A stretch of 21,053 bases of DNA, from contig JBFKPQ010000026.1 in assembly GCA_041628225.1 (NCBI GenBank), positions 1-21,053 on the forward strand, written 5' to 3'. Source of the stretch: JBFKPQ01 sp041628225. Lineage in GTDB: Bacteria > Actinomycetota > Acidimicrobiia > Spongiisociales > JAENVV01. A program made the position numbers and the translations under genes. The notes beneath the pieces were generated by a model that made no database searches, had not been told where the DNA came from, and saw nothing but the letters and a program-made list of their open reading frames with translations. This document shows positions 1 to 7,114 of the stretch, piece after piece (position 1 is the first letter of the stretch; the number at the start of each line of letters is the position of its first letter).

Positions 1-1
1 C

Positions 2-700
2 ATCATCCTTCTGACGGCCCGGGCCGTGACGGACGATCGCGTACGAGGACTCGAGTTGGGTGCCGACGACTACATCACCAAGCCGTTCGACGTCGCCGAG
101 CTCATCGCCCGCGTCAACGCCGTCATGCGCCGTACGCAAGCCCTGCGCGACGTGTCGCCCCTCACCGGCCTCCCGGGCAACTTCCGGATCTCGACGGTTA
201 TGGACGACCGCATCAAGCACGCGACGAAGCCGTTCGCGATCGCGTGGGTCGACCTCGACAACTTCAAGGCGTTCAACGATCACTACGGGTTCATGCGGGG
301 AGACCAGGTCATCAAGTTCACGGCCCACGTGCTGCTCGAAGCCGCCGCCGTGCTCGACGACCAAGACGCCTTCGTCGGCCACATCGGTGGTGACGACTTC
401 GTCGGGGTACTCGACGCCGACGACGCCGAACTGTTCTGCCGAAAGACGATCGAGCTCTTCGACGATGGCATCCTCGATTTCTACGACACGACCGACGCGC
501 TGCGGGGATACATCGAGGTCTCCGACCGACGAGGCGACCGGCACGCCTTTCCGCTCGTGTCGGTTTCGCTCGGTGTCGTTACGAATCTGCACCGGCTCAT
601 CACGTCGCAGTGGGAAGCGTCGGCGATCGCGGTCGAGATGAAGGAATTCGCCAAGCGCCAGGCCGGGTCGTCGTACGAGATCGATCGCCGCGCCTCCTGA
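2..700 (+). CDS. Response regulator with GGDDF (degenerate GGDEF) output domain, 5' truncated by window
   Basis: The reading frame is open from base 2, so the gene begins outside the window. The visible N-terminus is the last third of a CheY-like receiver domain: IILLTAR (switch Thr), then GADDYITKPF with the conserved Lys-Pro. A short linker leads to a GGDEF-family domain starting at SPLTGLPGN, with WVDLDNFKAFNDHYG (metal and nucleotide-binding region) and HIGGDDF at 386-400. The signature is GGDDF rather than GGDEF or GGEEF, and no RxxD inhibitory site precedes it. Diguanylate cyclase activity is therefore uncertain; it could be a low-activity cyclase or a c-di-GMP/GTP-sensing domain. The C-terminus (AKRQAGSSYEIDRR) is complete. 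Only 13 nt separate it from ribD, so cotranscription is plausible. Confidence 0.85.
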   Translation: MILLTARAVTDDRVRGLELGADDYITKPFDVAELIARVNAVMRRTQALRDVSPLTGLPGNFRISTVMDDRIKHATKPFAIAWVDLDNFKAFNDHYGFMRGDQVIKFTAHVLLEAAAVLDDQDAFVGHIGGDDFVGVLDADDAELFCRKTIELFDDGILDFYDTTDALRGYIEVSDRRGDRHAFPLVSVSLGVVTNLHRLITSQWEASAIAVEMKEFAKRQAGSSYEIDRRAS

Positions 701-713
701 GTAGCCTGCGCCC

Positions 714-1763
714 ATGCACGAATCGGTGATGGCACGCGCCATCGAGCTGGCCAGGGGCCACCGGACCCACCCCAACCCGGCCGTCGGAGCGGTGCTCGTA
801 GAGGGTGACACCGTCGTCGGCGAAGGGTTCCACGCCGGACCTGGCCAGGATCACGCCGAGGTGATGGCATTGGCGCAGGCAGGGTCACGAGCCCGCGACG
901 GCACGCTGTACGTCACGTTGGAGCCGTGCAGTCACCACGGGCGTACGCCACCCTGTGTCGACGCGGTCCTGTCGGCCGGTATCAGACGCGTCGTGGTCGG
1001 CGCTACCGATCCGGACGAGCGCGTCTCCGGTCGGGGCATCGAGTTGCTGCGCCAGCGCGGGGTGACCGTCGAAACCGGGGTTCTCGCCGATGAGGTCGAA
1101 GCTCTCGATCCGGCCTACTTCCACCATCGCCGAACCGGCTTGCCCCGCGTGACGTTGAAACTGGCGCTGACCCTCGACGGTCAGGTGGCAGCCGCCGACA
1201 GCTCGTCGCAGTGGATCACCGGTGAGGCGGCCCGCTCCGATTCCCACCGGCTCCGGTCCGAGGTCGACGCCGTCCTGGTGGGGGCCGGCACCTTGCGAGC
1301 CGACGATCCACTGCTCACGGTGCGCCTCCCGGGCTTCGACGGACCACAACCGCGGCCCGTCGTGGTCGCCGGATCAGAGGAACTTCCTGCGCAACGCAAA
1401 CTGTGGGACCGCCGACCCATCGTCCTGTCGCCGACCGAGCGGCAGGGACCGTACGAGACGAAGGTCGTGACGGCCGCAGATGGCAGGGTCGACATGCGCG
1501 CCGCCCTGGCGTGGCTCGCCGGCGAAGCCGGCTACCTCGACATCCTCGCCGAGGGCGGTGCCGGTCTCGCCGCATCGCTCCTGGACGCCGGGCTCGTGAC
1601 CCGCATCGTCCTCTACTATGGCGCCGTCGTCGCCGGTGGGCAGGGCATGGGTGCGTTCGCCGGAACGTTCGCCACCCTGGCCGACGCACACGGTGTGGAG
1701 ATCACGGCCGTAGAGCGCATCGGCGAAGACGTGAAGGTCGAATGCACACCGAGAGGACCGTGA
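714..1763 (+). CDS. ribD: Bifunctional riboflavin biosynthesis deaminase/reductase RibD
   Basis: Catalyses two consecutive cytosolic steps of riboflavin synthesis: deamination of the pyrimidine intermediate, then NADPH-dependent reduction of its ribosyl side chain. The N-terminal cytidine-deaminase fold (residues ~1-145) has HAEVMAL with His47 and Glu49, and PCSHHGRTPPC with Cys72 and Cys81, the expected zinc ligands and proton shuttle. The reductase domain (~145-349) shows KLALTLDGQVA, VGAGTLRADDP and EGGAGLAASLL. At 349 aa the length is normal. It is the first gene of a ribD-ribE-ribBA-ribH operon and overlaps ribE by one base (TGATG). The ATG at 714 has no strong Shine-Dalgarno, consistent with readthrough from the upstream gene. 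No FMN riboswitch fits in the 13-nt gap. Confidence 0.96.
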   Translation: MHESVMARAIELARGHRTHPNPAVGAVLVEGDTVVGEGFHAGPGQDHAEVMALAQAGSRARDGTLYVTLEPCSHHGRTPPCVDAVLSAGIRRVVVGATDPDERVSGRGIELLRQRGVTVETGVLADEVEALDPAYFHHRRTGLPRVTLKLALTLDGQVAAADSSSQWITGEAARSDSHRLRSEVDAVLVGAGTLRADDPLLTVRLPGFDGPQPRPVVVAGSEELPAQRKLWDRRPIVLSPTERQGPYETKVVTAADGRVDMRAALAWLAGEAGYLDILAEGGAGLAASLLDAGLVTRIVLYYGAVVAGGQGMGAFAGTFATLADAHGVEITAVERIGEDVKVECTPRGP

Positions 1764-2356
1764 TGTTCACGGGTATCATCGAGGAGTTGGGCCAGGTCGA
1801 GGCCATCGAACGCACCGCCGGCGGTGCCCGGCTGACCGTGCTGGCACCCCGCTCGACGGCAGATCTCTCCGTCGGCGACTCGATCGCCGTCAACGGCACC
1901 TGCCTGACCGCAGTTCGCATCGCCGACGACCGGTTCGAAGCAGAGGCGGTTCTGGAGACTCTCGCCCGGACGAACCTCGGGGATCTCTCGGTCGGCTCGG
2001 CCGTCAACCTCGAACGGCCGATGCGGGCCGACGGCCGCTTCGACGGCCACATCGTCCAGGGCCATGTCGACGGCGTCGGAACCGTCGCCGCGCTGACCGA
2101 AGAGGGCGACGGTTACCGCCTCACCGTCGCGATGCCCACCGAACTGGCGCCCTATGTCGTCGAGAAAGGCTCGATCACGATCGACGGCATCAGTCTCACG
2201 ATTGCGGCGCTGGAATCGGACGTCATCGAGGTCGCCATCATCCCGCACACCATGCAGGCGACGGTCCTGGGGTCTCGACAGGTGGGGGACCGGGTGAATC
2301 TCGAGGTCGACGTAGTCGCCAAGTATGTCGAGAGAATGCTGGGAGCCCACCGGTGA
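1763..2356 (+). CDS. ribE: Riboflavin synthase, alpha chain
   Basis: Riboflavin synthase converts two molecules of 6,7-dimethyl-8-ribityllumazine into riboflavin and a pyrimidine that RibH reuses. The 197-aa product starts with the family-typical MFTGIIEELG and consists of two similar lumazine-binding barrels (about 1-97 and 98-197). Barrel 1 has VNGTCLTAV and barrel 2 has GHIVQGHVDGVG and DGISLTIA. The length is typical. The ATG at 1763 overlaps the ribD stop, and the ribE stop lies inside the first codons of ribBA (GTGA overlap), so all four rib genes are probably translationally coupled. The same frame is open 360 nt upstream, but MFTG is the universal start of the family, so the upstream part is not coding. 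Confidence 0.96.
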   Translation: MFTGIIEELGQVEAIERTAGGARLTVLAPRSTADLSVGDSIAVNGTCLTAVRIADDRFEAEAVLETLARTNLGDLSVGSAVNLERPMRADGRFDGHIVQGHVDGVGTVAALTEEGDGYRLTVAMPTELAPYVVEKGSITIDGISLTIAALESDVIEVAIIPHTMQATVLGSRQVGDRVNLEVDVVAKYVERMLGAHR

Positions 2357-3564
2357 GCCGGGCCACGATCAAGGAAGCCATCGACGAGATCGCTGCCGGC
2401 AACTTCGTGGTCGTGGTGGACGACGAGGACCGCGAGAACGAAGGCGACCTGATCATCGCCGCTGCCGCGATGACGCCCGAGAAGATGGGCTTCATGGTTC
2501 GCTACACGAGCGGCCTCATCTGCGTGTCGGTCGAAGGCAGCCGCCTCGACGAACTCCGGCTTCCGCCCATGGTCGCCGACAACACGGAAGCGCTGCGCAC
2601 GGCGTTCACCGTCTCGGTCGACTACCGGCACGGAACGACAACGGGGATCAGCGCAGCCGATCGAGCCAAGACGGTCGTCGCGTTCGCCGACGAGTCGACC
2701 ACCGCCGACGACTTCGCCCGACCTGGTCATGTGTTCCCGCTCCGATATCACCCGGGTGGCGTCCTGCGTAGGGCCGGCCACACGGAGGCGGCCGTCGATC
2801 TCGCTCGGCTGGCCGGCCTCTATCCGGCCGGTGTGTTGTGCGAGATGGTCAACGACGACGGTTCCGTGATGCGCCTGCCGGACCTGGAACGGTTCGCCAA
2901 GGATCATCGCCTCACGATCATCACGATCGCCGACCTCATCGCCTACCGCCGAGAGAACGAAGCCGTCGTGCGGCGGATGAGCGAGGCACGAATCCCCACG
3001 GCCTTCGGCAACTTCCGCGCGTTCGGCTACGAGTCGCTCGTCGACGGACGCGAACACGTCGCGCTGGTCTATGGCGACGTAGCGGGAAAGCGCGACGTTC
3101 TGACCCGCGTCCATTCGGAATGCCTGACGGGTGACGTCTTCGGCTCGACCCGCTGCGACTGCGGCTATCAGTTGCATGACGCGCTCTCTCAGATCGCCAA
3201 GGAGGGTGAGGGCGTCCTGCTGTACATCAGGGGCCACGAGGGTCGCGGCATCGGCCTGATGCACAAGCTCAAGGCCTACGCGCTCCAAGACGCGGGACGC
3301 GACACCGTCGAAGCCAACGTCGAGCTGGGCTTTCCGCCTGATGCGCGCGACTACGGCGTCGGCGCCGCCATTCTGTCCGATCTCGGTCTGACCAGCCTAC
3401 GGCTGCTCACCAACAACCCGACCAAGCGGGCCGGTATCGAGGGATACGGACTGTCTATCACCGAGCGGGTGCCGCTGGAGACGGCGCCGACCCATGAGAA
3501 CCACGGCTATCTGCGGACCAAGGCCGAGAAGATGGGTCACATCCTGGAGCTGAACGATGAGTAG
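2353..3564 (+). CDS. ribBA: Bifunctional DHBP synthase / GTP cyclohydrolase II
   Basis: Supplies both riboflavin precursors. The N-terminal half (~1-200) makes 3,4-dihydroxy-2-butanone 4-phosphate from ribulose 5-phosphate; it has the acidic motif DDEDRENEGD (23-32) and RRAGHTEAAVDLARLAG. The C-terminal half (~205-403) is GTP cyclohydrolase II, with the zinc cysteines Cys257, Cys268 and Cys270 in HSECLTGDVFGSTRCDCG, the GHEGRGIGL loop and LLTNNPTKRAGIEGYGL. The fusion and the 403-aa length are normal for actinobacteria. The start is GTG at 2353, overlapping the ribE stop by 4 nt. Its end overlaps ribH by 8 nt. Both active sites look intact, so a working bifunctional enzyme is expected. Confidence 0.96.
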   Translation: MSRATIKEAIDEIAAGNFVVVVDDEDRENEGDLIIAAAAMTPEKMGFMVRYTSGLICVSVEGSRLDELRLPPMVADNTEALRTAFTVSVDYRHGTTTGISAADRAKTVVAFADESTTADDFARPGHVFPLRYHPGGVLRRAGHTEAAVDLARLAGLYPAGVLCEMVNDDGSVMRLPDLERFAKDHRLTIITIADLIAYRRENEAVVRRMSEARIPTAFGNFRAFGYESLVDGREHVALVYGDVAGKRDVLTRVHSECLTGDVFGSTRCDCGYQLHDALSQIAKEGEGVLLYIRGHEGRGIGLMHKLKAYALQDAGRDTVEANVELGFPPDARDYGVGAAILSDLGLTSLRLLTNNPTKRAGIEGYGLSITERVPLETAPTHENHGYLRTKAEKMGHILELNDE

Positions 3565-3982
3565 GCAGCTCTCCGTGGGCATCGTGCTCTCGACGTTCAA
3601 CGAGGACATCACCGGTGGATTGCTGGCCGGCGCGCTGGCCGCATGTGACCGCCTCGACGCCGCCGCCTCGGTGGCCCGGGTGGCCGGCGCCCTCGAACTC
3701 CCGGTCGTGGCCGCCCACCTCGCCGAGCGTCACGACGCAGTGGTGGCCATCGGAGCCGTCATCGAAGGCGAGACCGACCACTACGAGCACGTCGCCACGC
3801 AGGCGTCGGCCGGCCTCATGCGGGTGTCGCTGGACACCGGCAAGCCGGTCGGCAACGCCCTGCTGACCGTCCGGCAGTACGAACATGCTCGCGAACGCAG
3901 CCTTCCCGGCCCCGGCAACAAGGGGGCAGAAGCGGTGGAAGCGGCCATCCGAGCGGCCCGCACCATCGCCGACCTGCATTGA
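3557..3982 (+). CDS. ribH: 6,7-dimethyl-8-ribityllumazine synthase
   Basis: Lumazine synthase condenses the RibD product (after dephosphorylation) with the RibBA butanone phosphate. The 141-aa sequence shows the family pattern: STFNEDIT (substrate pocket), GALELPVVA (usually GAFE-P; here the Phe is Leu), AIGAVIEGETDHYEHV with catalytic His75 (equivalent to His88 of the Bacillus enzyme), GLMRVSLDTGKPVGNALLT and NKGAEAVEAA. It is slightly shorter than the usual 150-160 aa and has a compact segment after DRLDAAASVA. Last gene of the rib operon; it starts 8 nt inside ribBA. Its TGA stop lies inside the -35 box of the promoter for the next operon. Confidence 0.93.
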   Translation: MSRQLSVGIVLSTFNEDITGGLLAGALAACDRLDAAASVARVAGALELPVVAAHLAERHDAVVAIGAVIEGETDHYEHVATQASAGLMRVSLDTGKPVGNALLTVRQYEHARERSLPGPGNKGAEAVEAAIRAARTIADLH

Positions 3983-4006
3983 CAGGCCAACGCCCGCCCG
4001 TATACT
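3979..4006 (+). promoter_or_regulatory. Sigma-70-type promoter for the infC operon
   Basis: TTGACA at 3979-3984 and TATACT at 4001-4006 are separated by 16 nt. The -35 box is a perfect consensus and the -10 box differs at one position. The -35 overlaps the ribH stop codon (TGA 3980-3982). Predicted transcription start is near 4013, which gives infC a leader of about 145 nt. Confidence 0.75.
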
Positions 4007-4061
4007 GCTGCCCGACAACCGAGCAGAAAGCGGAGGCTGCTGCTTCCCACCCGGCCACCCC

Positions 4062-4115
4062 CGGTGCGCCGCGGTACGATTTCCAGGCCCTCGGGGCCCC
4101 TCGAGCAGCGCACCG
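4062..4115 (+). promoter_or_regulatory. Putative antiterminator pairing in the infC leader
   Basis: CGGTGCGC at 4062-4069 is perfectly complementary to GCGCACCG at 4108-4115. The second arm takes in the last bases of the 5' arm and the loop of the terminator at 4103-4123, so the two structures exclude each other. The pairing is seen directly; a regulatory role is inferred. Confidence 0.4.
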
Positions 4116-4128
4116 TGCTGCTCTTTTT
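4103..4128 (+). terminator. Intrinsic terminator / attenuator upstream of infC
   Basis: GAGCAGC (4103-4109) pairs with GCTGCTC (4117-4123) around a 7-nt loop and is followed directly by TTTTT (4124-4128). It lies after the infC promoter and 28 nt before the infC start, so it would stop leader transcripts unless an alternative fold forms. Attenuation of infC-rpmI-rplT by ribosomal protein L20 or by translation state is known in other bacteria; which signal acts here is not visible. Confidence 0.65.
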
Positions 4129-4143
4129 GATGCAAGCAACAAC

Positions 4144-4156
4144 GGAGGACCCAACA

Positions 4157-4159
<3 letters not shown>
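4144..4159 (+). promoter_or_regulatory. Shine-Dalgarno and non-canonical ATC start of infC
   Basis: GGAGGA at 4144-4149 lies 7 nt before an in-frame ATC at 4157-4159, ideal spacing for initiation. The ATG at 4130 lies upstream of this site and has no SD of its own. Starting at ATC gives an N-terminus of the family form, (M/I)ADLRVN. Confidence 0.75.
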
Positions 4160-4726
<567 letters not shown>

Positions 4727-4739
4727 GAAAGGAGCGGGT

Positions 4740-4934
4740 ATGCCGAAGATGAAGACCCACAAGGGCGCGGCTAAGCGCTTCAAGACAACCGGATCCGGCA
4801 AGCTGCGTCGCCGTCAGGCGGGACGTCAGCACCTTCGCCTGGCCAAGGGCAAGAACAGCTATCGGCGGCTGAGCGGAGAGACCGATCTCAGCAAGGGCGA
4901 CGAGAAGCGCATGCGGAAGCTGCTGGGGCAGTAG
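4740..4934 (+). CDS. rpmI: 50S ribosomal protein L35
   Basis: A 64-aa, very basic protein that binds 23S rRNA in the large subunit. It begins MPKMKTHKGAAKRFKTTGSGK, the conserved L35 start, and ends KRMRKLLGQ. Length is exactly typical. An AGGAG lies 5 nt before the ATG, and the gene sits 13 nt after infC and 9 nt before rplT, the standard infC-rpmI-rplT order. Confidence 0.97.
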   Translation: MPKMKTHKGAAKRFKTTGSGKLRRRQAGRQHLRLAKGKNSYRRLSGETDLSKGDEKRMRKLLGQ

Positions 4935-4943
4935 GAGACCACC

Positions 4944-5297
4944 ATGGCACGAGTCAAACGCGCCGTTCACGCGCGCAAGAAGCATCGCAAGGTTCTCGAA
5001 CGCGCCAGCGGCTACCAGGGCGCCCGCAGCCGACGTTTCAAGACCGCCAACGAGCAGGTCATGCACGCCATGCAGGACGCGTACGACCATCGGCGCGACC
5101 GCAAGGGCGACTTCCGCCGCCTGTGGATCGCCCGGATCAACGCGGCCGCCCGTCAGAACGGAACGACCTACAGCCGCATGATGGCCGGGCTCAAGGCCGC
5201 CGAGGTCGACATCAACCGCAAGATGTTGGCGGAGATGGCGGTCAACGACCCTGGAGCCTTCAAACAGCTCGTGGAGCTCGCCGGCAAGCACAACTAG
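4944..5297 (+). CDS. rplT: 50S ribosomal protein L20
   Basis: A 117-aa basic protein needed early in assembly of the large ribosomal subunit. It starts MARVKRAVHARKKHRKVLE and has GYQGARSRRFKTANEQVMHA, DFRRLWIARINAAARQNG and the C-terminal MLAEMAVNDPGAFKQLVELA, all family hallmarks. A GGAG precedes the ATG by 6 nt. In other bacteria L20 represses its own operon by binding the leader mRNA, which makes it a candidate regulator for the attenuator at 4103-4128; no L20-binding mimic was proven here. Confidence 0.97.
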   Translation: MARVKRAVHARKKHRKVLERASGYQGARSRRFKTANEQVMHAMQDAYDHRRDRKGDFRRLWIARINAAARQNGTTYSRMMAGLKAAEVDINRKMLAEMAVNDPGAFKQLVELAGKHN

Positions 5298-5301
5298 CCG
5301 C

Positions 5302-6066
5302 ATGGAGCCGGTCCGCTCACTGCGCAACCCACGCGTGGTCGCAGCGGCCCGGCTTCATCGCGCCAGGCACCGTCGCGCTGAGGGCCTGACGCTCCTCGAG
5401 GGTCCCGACATGGTCGGAGATGCCGTCGACGCGGGCTGTGAGGCGGTGACCATCTTCGCGCTCGAAAGCGACGCGGCGGCAGCCGGACTGGCGGCCCGAT
5501 CCGAATCGGAACTCGTCCAGGTGTCGCCCGAGGTGCTGCAGAAGCTGGCTGGGACGGAGTCGCCCCGTGGGCCGGTCGCCATCGTCCGCATCCCCGAGTC
5601 AGCAACTGTCACCGGCGACGCCGCGCTGGTGCTCTGGTCGGTGAGCGACCCTGGCAACGTGGGAACGCTGGTTCGCTCCGCGGCCGCGTTCGGTTTCGGC
5701 GTGATCGTCACCGGCACGACCGCCGACGTCTGGTCACCGAAGGTCTTGCGGTCGGCGGCGGGAGCTCACTTCGCCACACAGATCGAGGTGGCGGACGACC
5801 TGACCGTCCCCGCCCTGCGGGCGCGAGGGTTCACCACCGCGGCGCTCGCCGCAGGCGGGGACCGACCTACGGCGCTCGAGCGACCGATCTCGATCCTGGT
5901 CGGATCAGAAGCCCATGGTCTCCCGCATGAGGTGATGTCGGCGGCCGACCTGATCTTGGGCATCCCGATGCGCGGGCCGGTCGAGTCGCTCAACGCGGCC
6001 GTCGCCGGCTCGATCGCCATGTTCGCCGCAACCAATGCCGAGGAGCCTGCGGCAGGCGGCGACTAA
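5302..6066 (+). CDS. SpoU/TrmH-family rRNA 2'-O-methyltransferase
   Basis: Predicted AdoMet-dependent ribose methyltransferase acting on 23S rRNA, as in the TsnR/RlmB group. The 254-aa protein has an N-terminal substrate-binding region (RSLRNPRVVAAARLHRARHR; LLEGPDMV) and a SpoU trefoil-knot domain from about residue 105. The three SpoU motifs are present: SDPGNVGTLVRSAAAFG near 115, LVGSEAHGLP near 200 and IPMRGPVESLNAAVAGSI near 222. It lies 4 nt after rplT, the standard actinobacterial position, so it probably belongs to the infC transcript. The exact nucleotide it modifies cannot be told from sequence. Confidence 0.9.
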   Translation: MEPVRSLRNPRVVAAARLHRARHRRAEGLTLLEGPDMVGDAVDAGCEAVTIFALESDAAAAGLAARSESELVQVSPEVLQKLAGTESPRGPVAIVRIPESATVTGDAALVLWSVSDPGNVGTLVRSAAAFGFGVIVTGTTADVWSPKVLRSAAGAHFATQIEVADDLTVPALRARGFTTAALAAGGDRPTALERPISILVGSEAHGLPHEVMSAADLILGIPMRGPVESLNAAVAGSIAMFAATNAEEPAAGGD

Positions 6067-6079
6067 CCTGGCGGGCCTC

Positions 6080-7114
6080 ATGGACCAACTCGACACCGTC
6101 CTCGCCCGAGCGCCCGAGCAGATCGCCTCGGCCTCCGATCTCGATGCGCTGGCCGCCGTCGAGACAGAATTGGTGGGACGCAAGTCGGTGGTAGCCCAGG
6201 TGCGGAGGTCGCTCGGCACGCTGGCAGCCGAAGAACGCCCGCGCGTGGGAGCGGCGGTCCAGGCGGCCGCCGGCCGGCTGGAGGTGCTGCTGGCGGAGCG
6301 TCGCTCGGTGCTCGAGCGCGAGGCCGAAGATCGGCTGCTCGAGGACGATCGTGTAGACGTCACTCTCGCGCATCTCGAACTCGGCCAGGGAACCCGACAC
6401 CTCTTGACGTCGACGCTCGAGGAAGTGGCCGACATCTTCGTTTCGATCGGCTACCAGGTCGCCTCGGGACCCGAAGTCGAGACCGCCTACTACAACTTCG
6501 ACGCCCTGAACACCCCCGCCACCCATCCGGCCCGCGCCGAGTCGGACACCATGTACGTCGACTTCGGCGACCCCCGAGACGAGATGCTCCTGCGAACCCA
6601 CACCTCGCCGATGCAGGCTCGCTACATGGAACAGCACCAGCCTCCCGTCTACGTCGTGGTCCCCGGTCGCACCTTCCGAGCCGACACGCTCGATCCGACC
6701 CATTCGCCGGTGTTCCATCAGATCGAAGGTCTGGCGGTGGACACGTCGATCACCTTCACCGACCTGAAGGGCACGCTCCACTACTTCGCGCAACAGTTCT
6801 TCGGAAAGGATCAGCAGATCAAACTGATCCCGCACTTTTTCCCGTTCACCGAACCGTCCGCCGAAATGCACGTGTCCTGCTTCGCGTGCGACGGGTCGGG
6901 ATGCCGCGTGTGCTCGAACAGCGGGTGGATCGAACTCATGGGCTGCGGCATGGTCGACCCGAACGTGTTCGAGGCCGTGGGCTATGACCCGGCCGAGGTG
7001 TCGGGTTTCGCGTTCGGCGTCGGTGCCGAACGACTGGCGATGGTGCGCCACGGTATCCGCCACATCCGGCACTTCTACGAGAACGATCTCCGCGTCTTGG
7101 GACAGTTCGTATGA
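6080..7114 (+). CDS. pheS: Phenylalanyl-tRNA synthetase alpha subunit
   Basis: Catalytic subunit of the (alpha-beta)2 class II synthetase that charges tRNA-Phe. From the ATG at 6080 it is 344 aa. An N-terminal helical coiled-coil region (about 1-85) binds tRNA, followed by the catalytic core: HTSPMQARYM, motif 2 in FRADTLDPTHSPVFHQIEG, a Cys-rich CFACDGSGCRVCSNSGW loop typical of actinobacterial PheS, and motif 3 in GFAFGVGAERLAMVRHGI (~310-327). An in-frame start at 6035 would overlap the methyltransferase gene and add 15 non-conserved residues; MDQLD at 6080 fits the family. No strong SD is seen. The stop overlaps pheT by 4 nt. Confidence 0.96.
   Translation: MDQLDTVLARAPEQIASASDLDALAAVETELVGRKSVVAQVRRSLGTLAAEERPRVGAAVQAAAGRLEVLLAERRSVLEREAEDRLLEDDRVDVTLAHLELGQGTRHLLTSTLEEVADIFVSIGYQVASGPEVETAYYNFDALNTPATHPARAESDTMYVDFGDPRDEMLLRTHTSPMQARYMEQHQPPVYVVVPGRTFRADTLDPTHSPVFHQIEGLAVDTSITFTDLKGTLHYFAQQFFGKDQQIKLIPHFFPFTEPSAEMHVSCFACDGSGCRVCSNSGWIELMGCGMVDPNVFEAVGYDPAEVSGFAFGVGAERLAMVRHGIRHIRHFYENDLRVLGQFV

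Noticed and set aside
701..713. FMN riboswitch before the riboflavin genes
   Set aside because: The gap is only 13 nt and no RFN-like conserved sequence is present nearby.
1403..1762. Long in-frame upstream extension of riboflavin synthase
   Set aside because: Entirely within ribD in another frame, Arg/Gly-rich without homology; MFTG at 1763 is the family start.
4064..4156. ATG starts at 4064 and 4130 for infC
   Set aside because: They lie in the leader through the terminator hairpin, lack a Shine-Dalgarno and add non-conserved residues; SD plus ATC at 4157 fits better.
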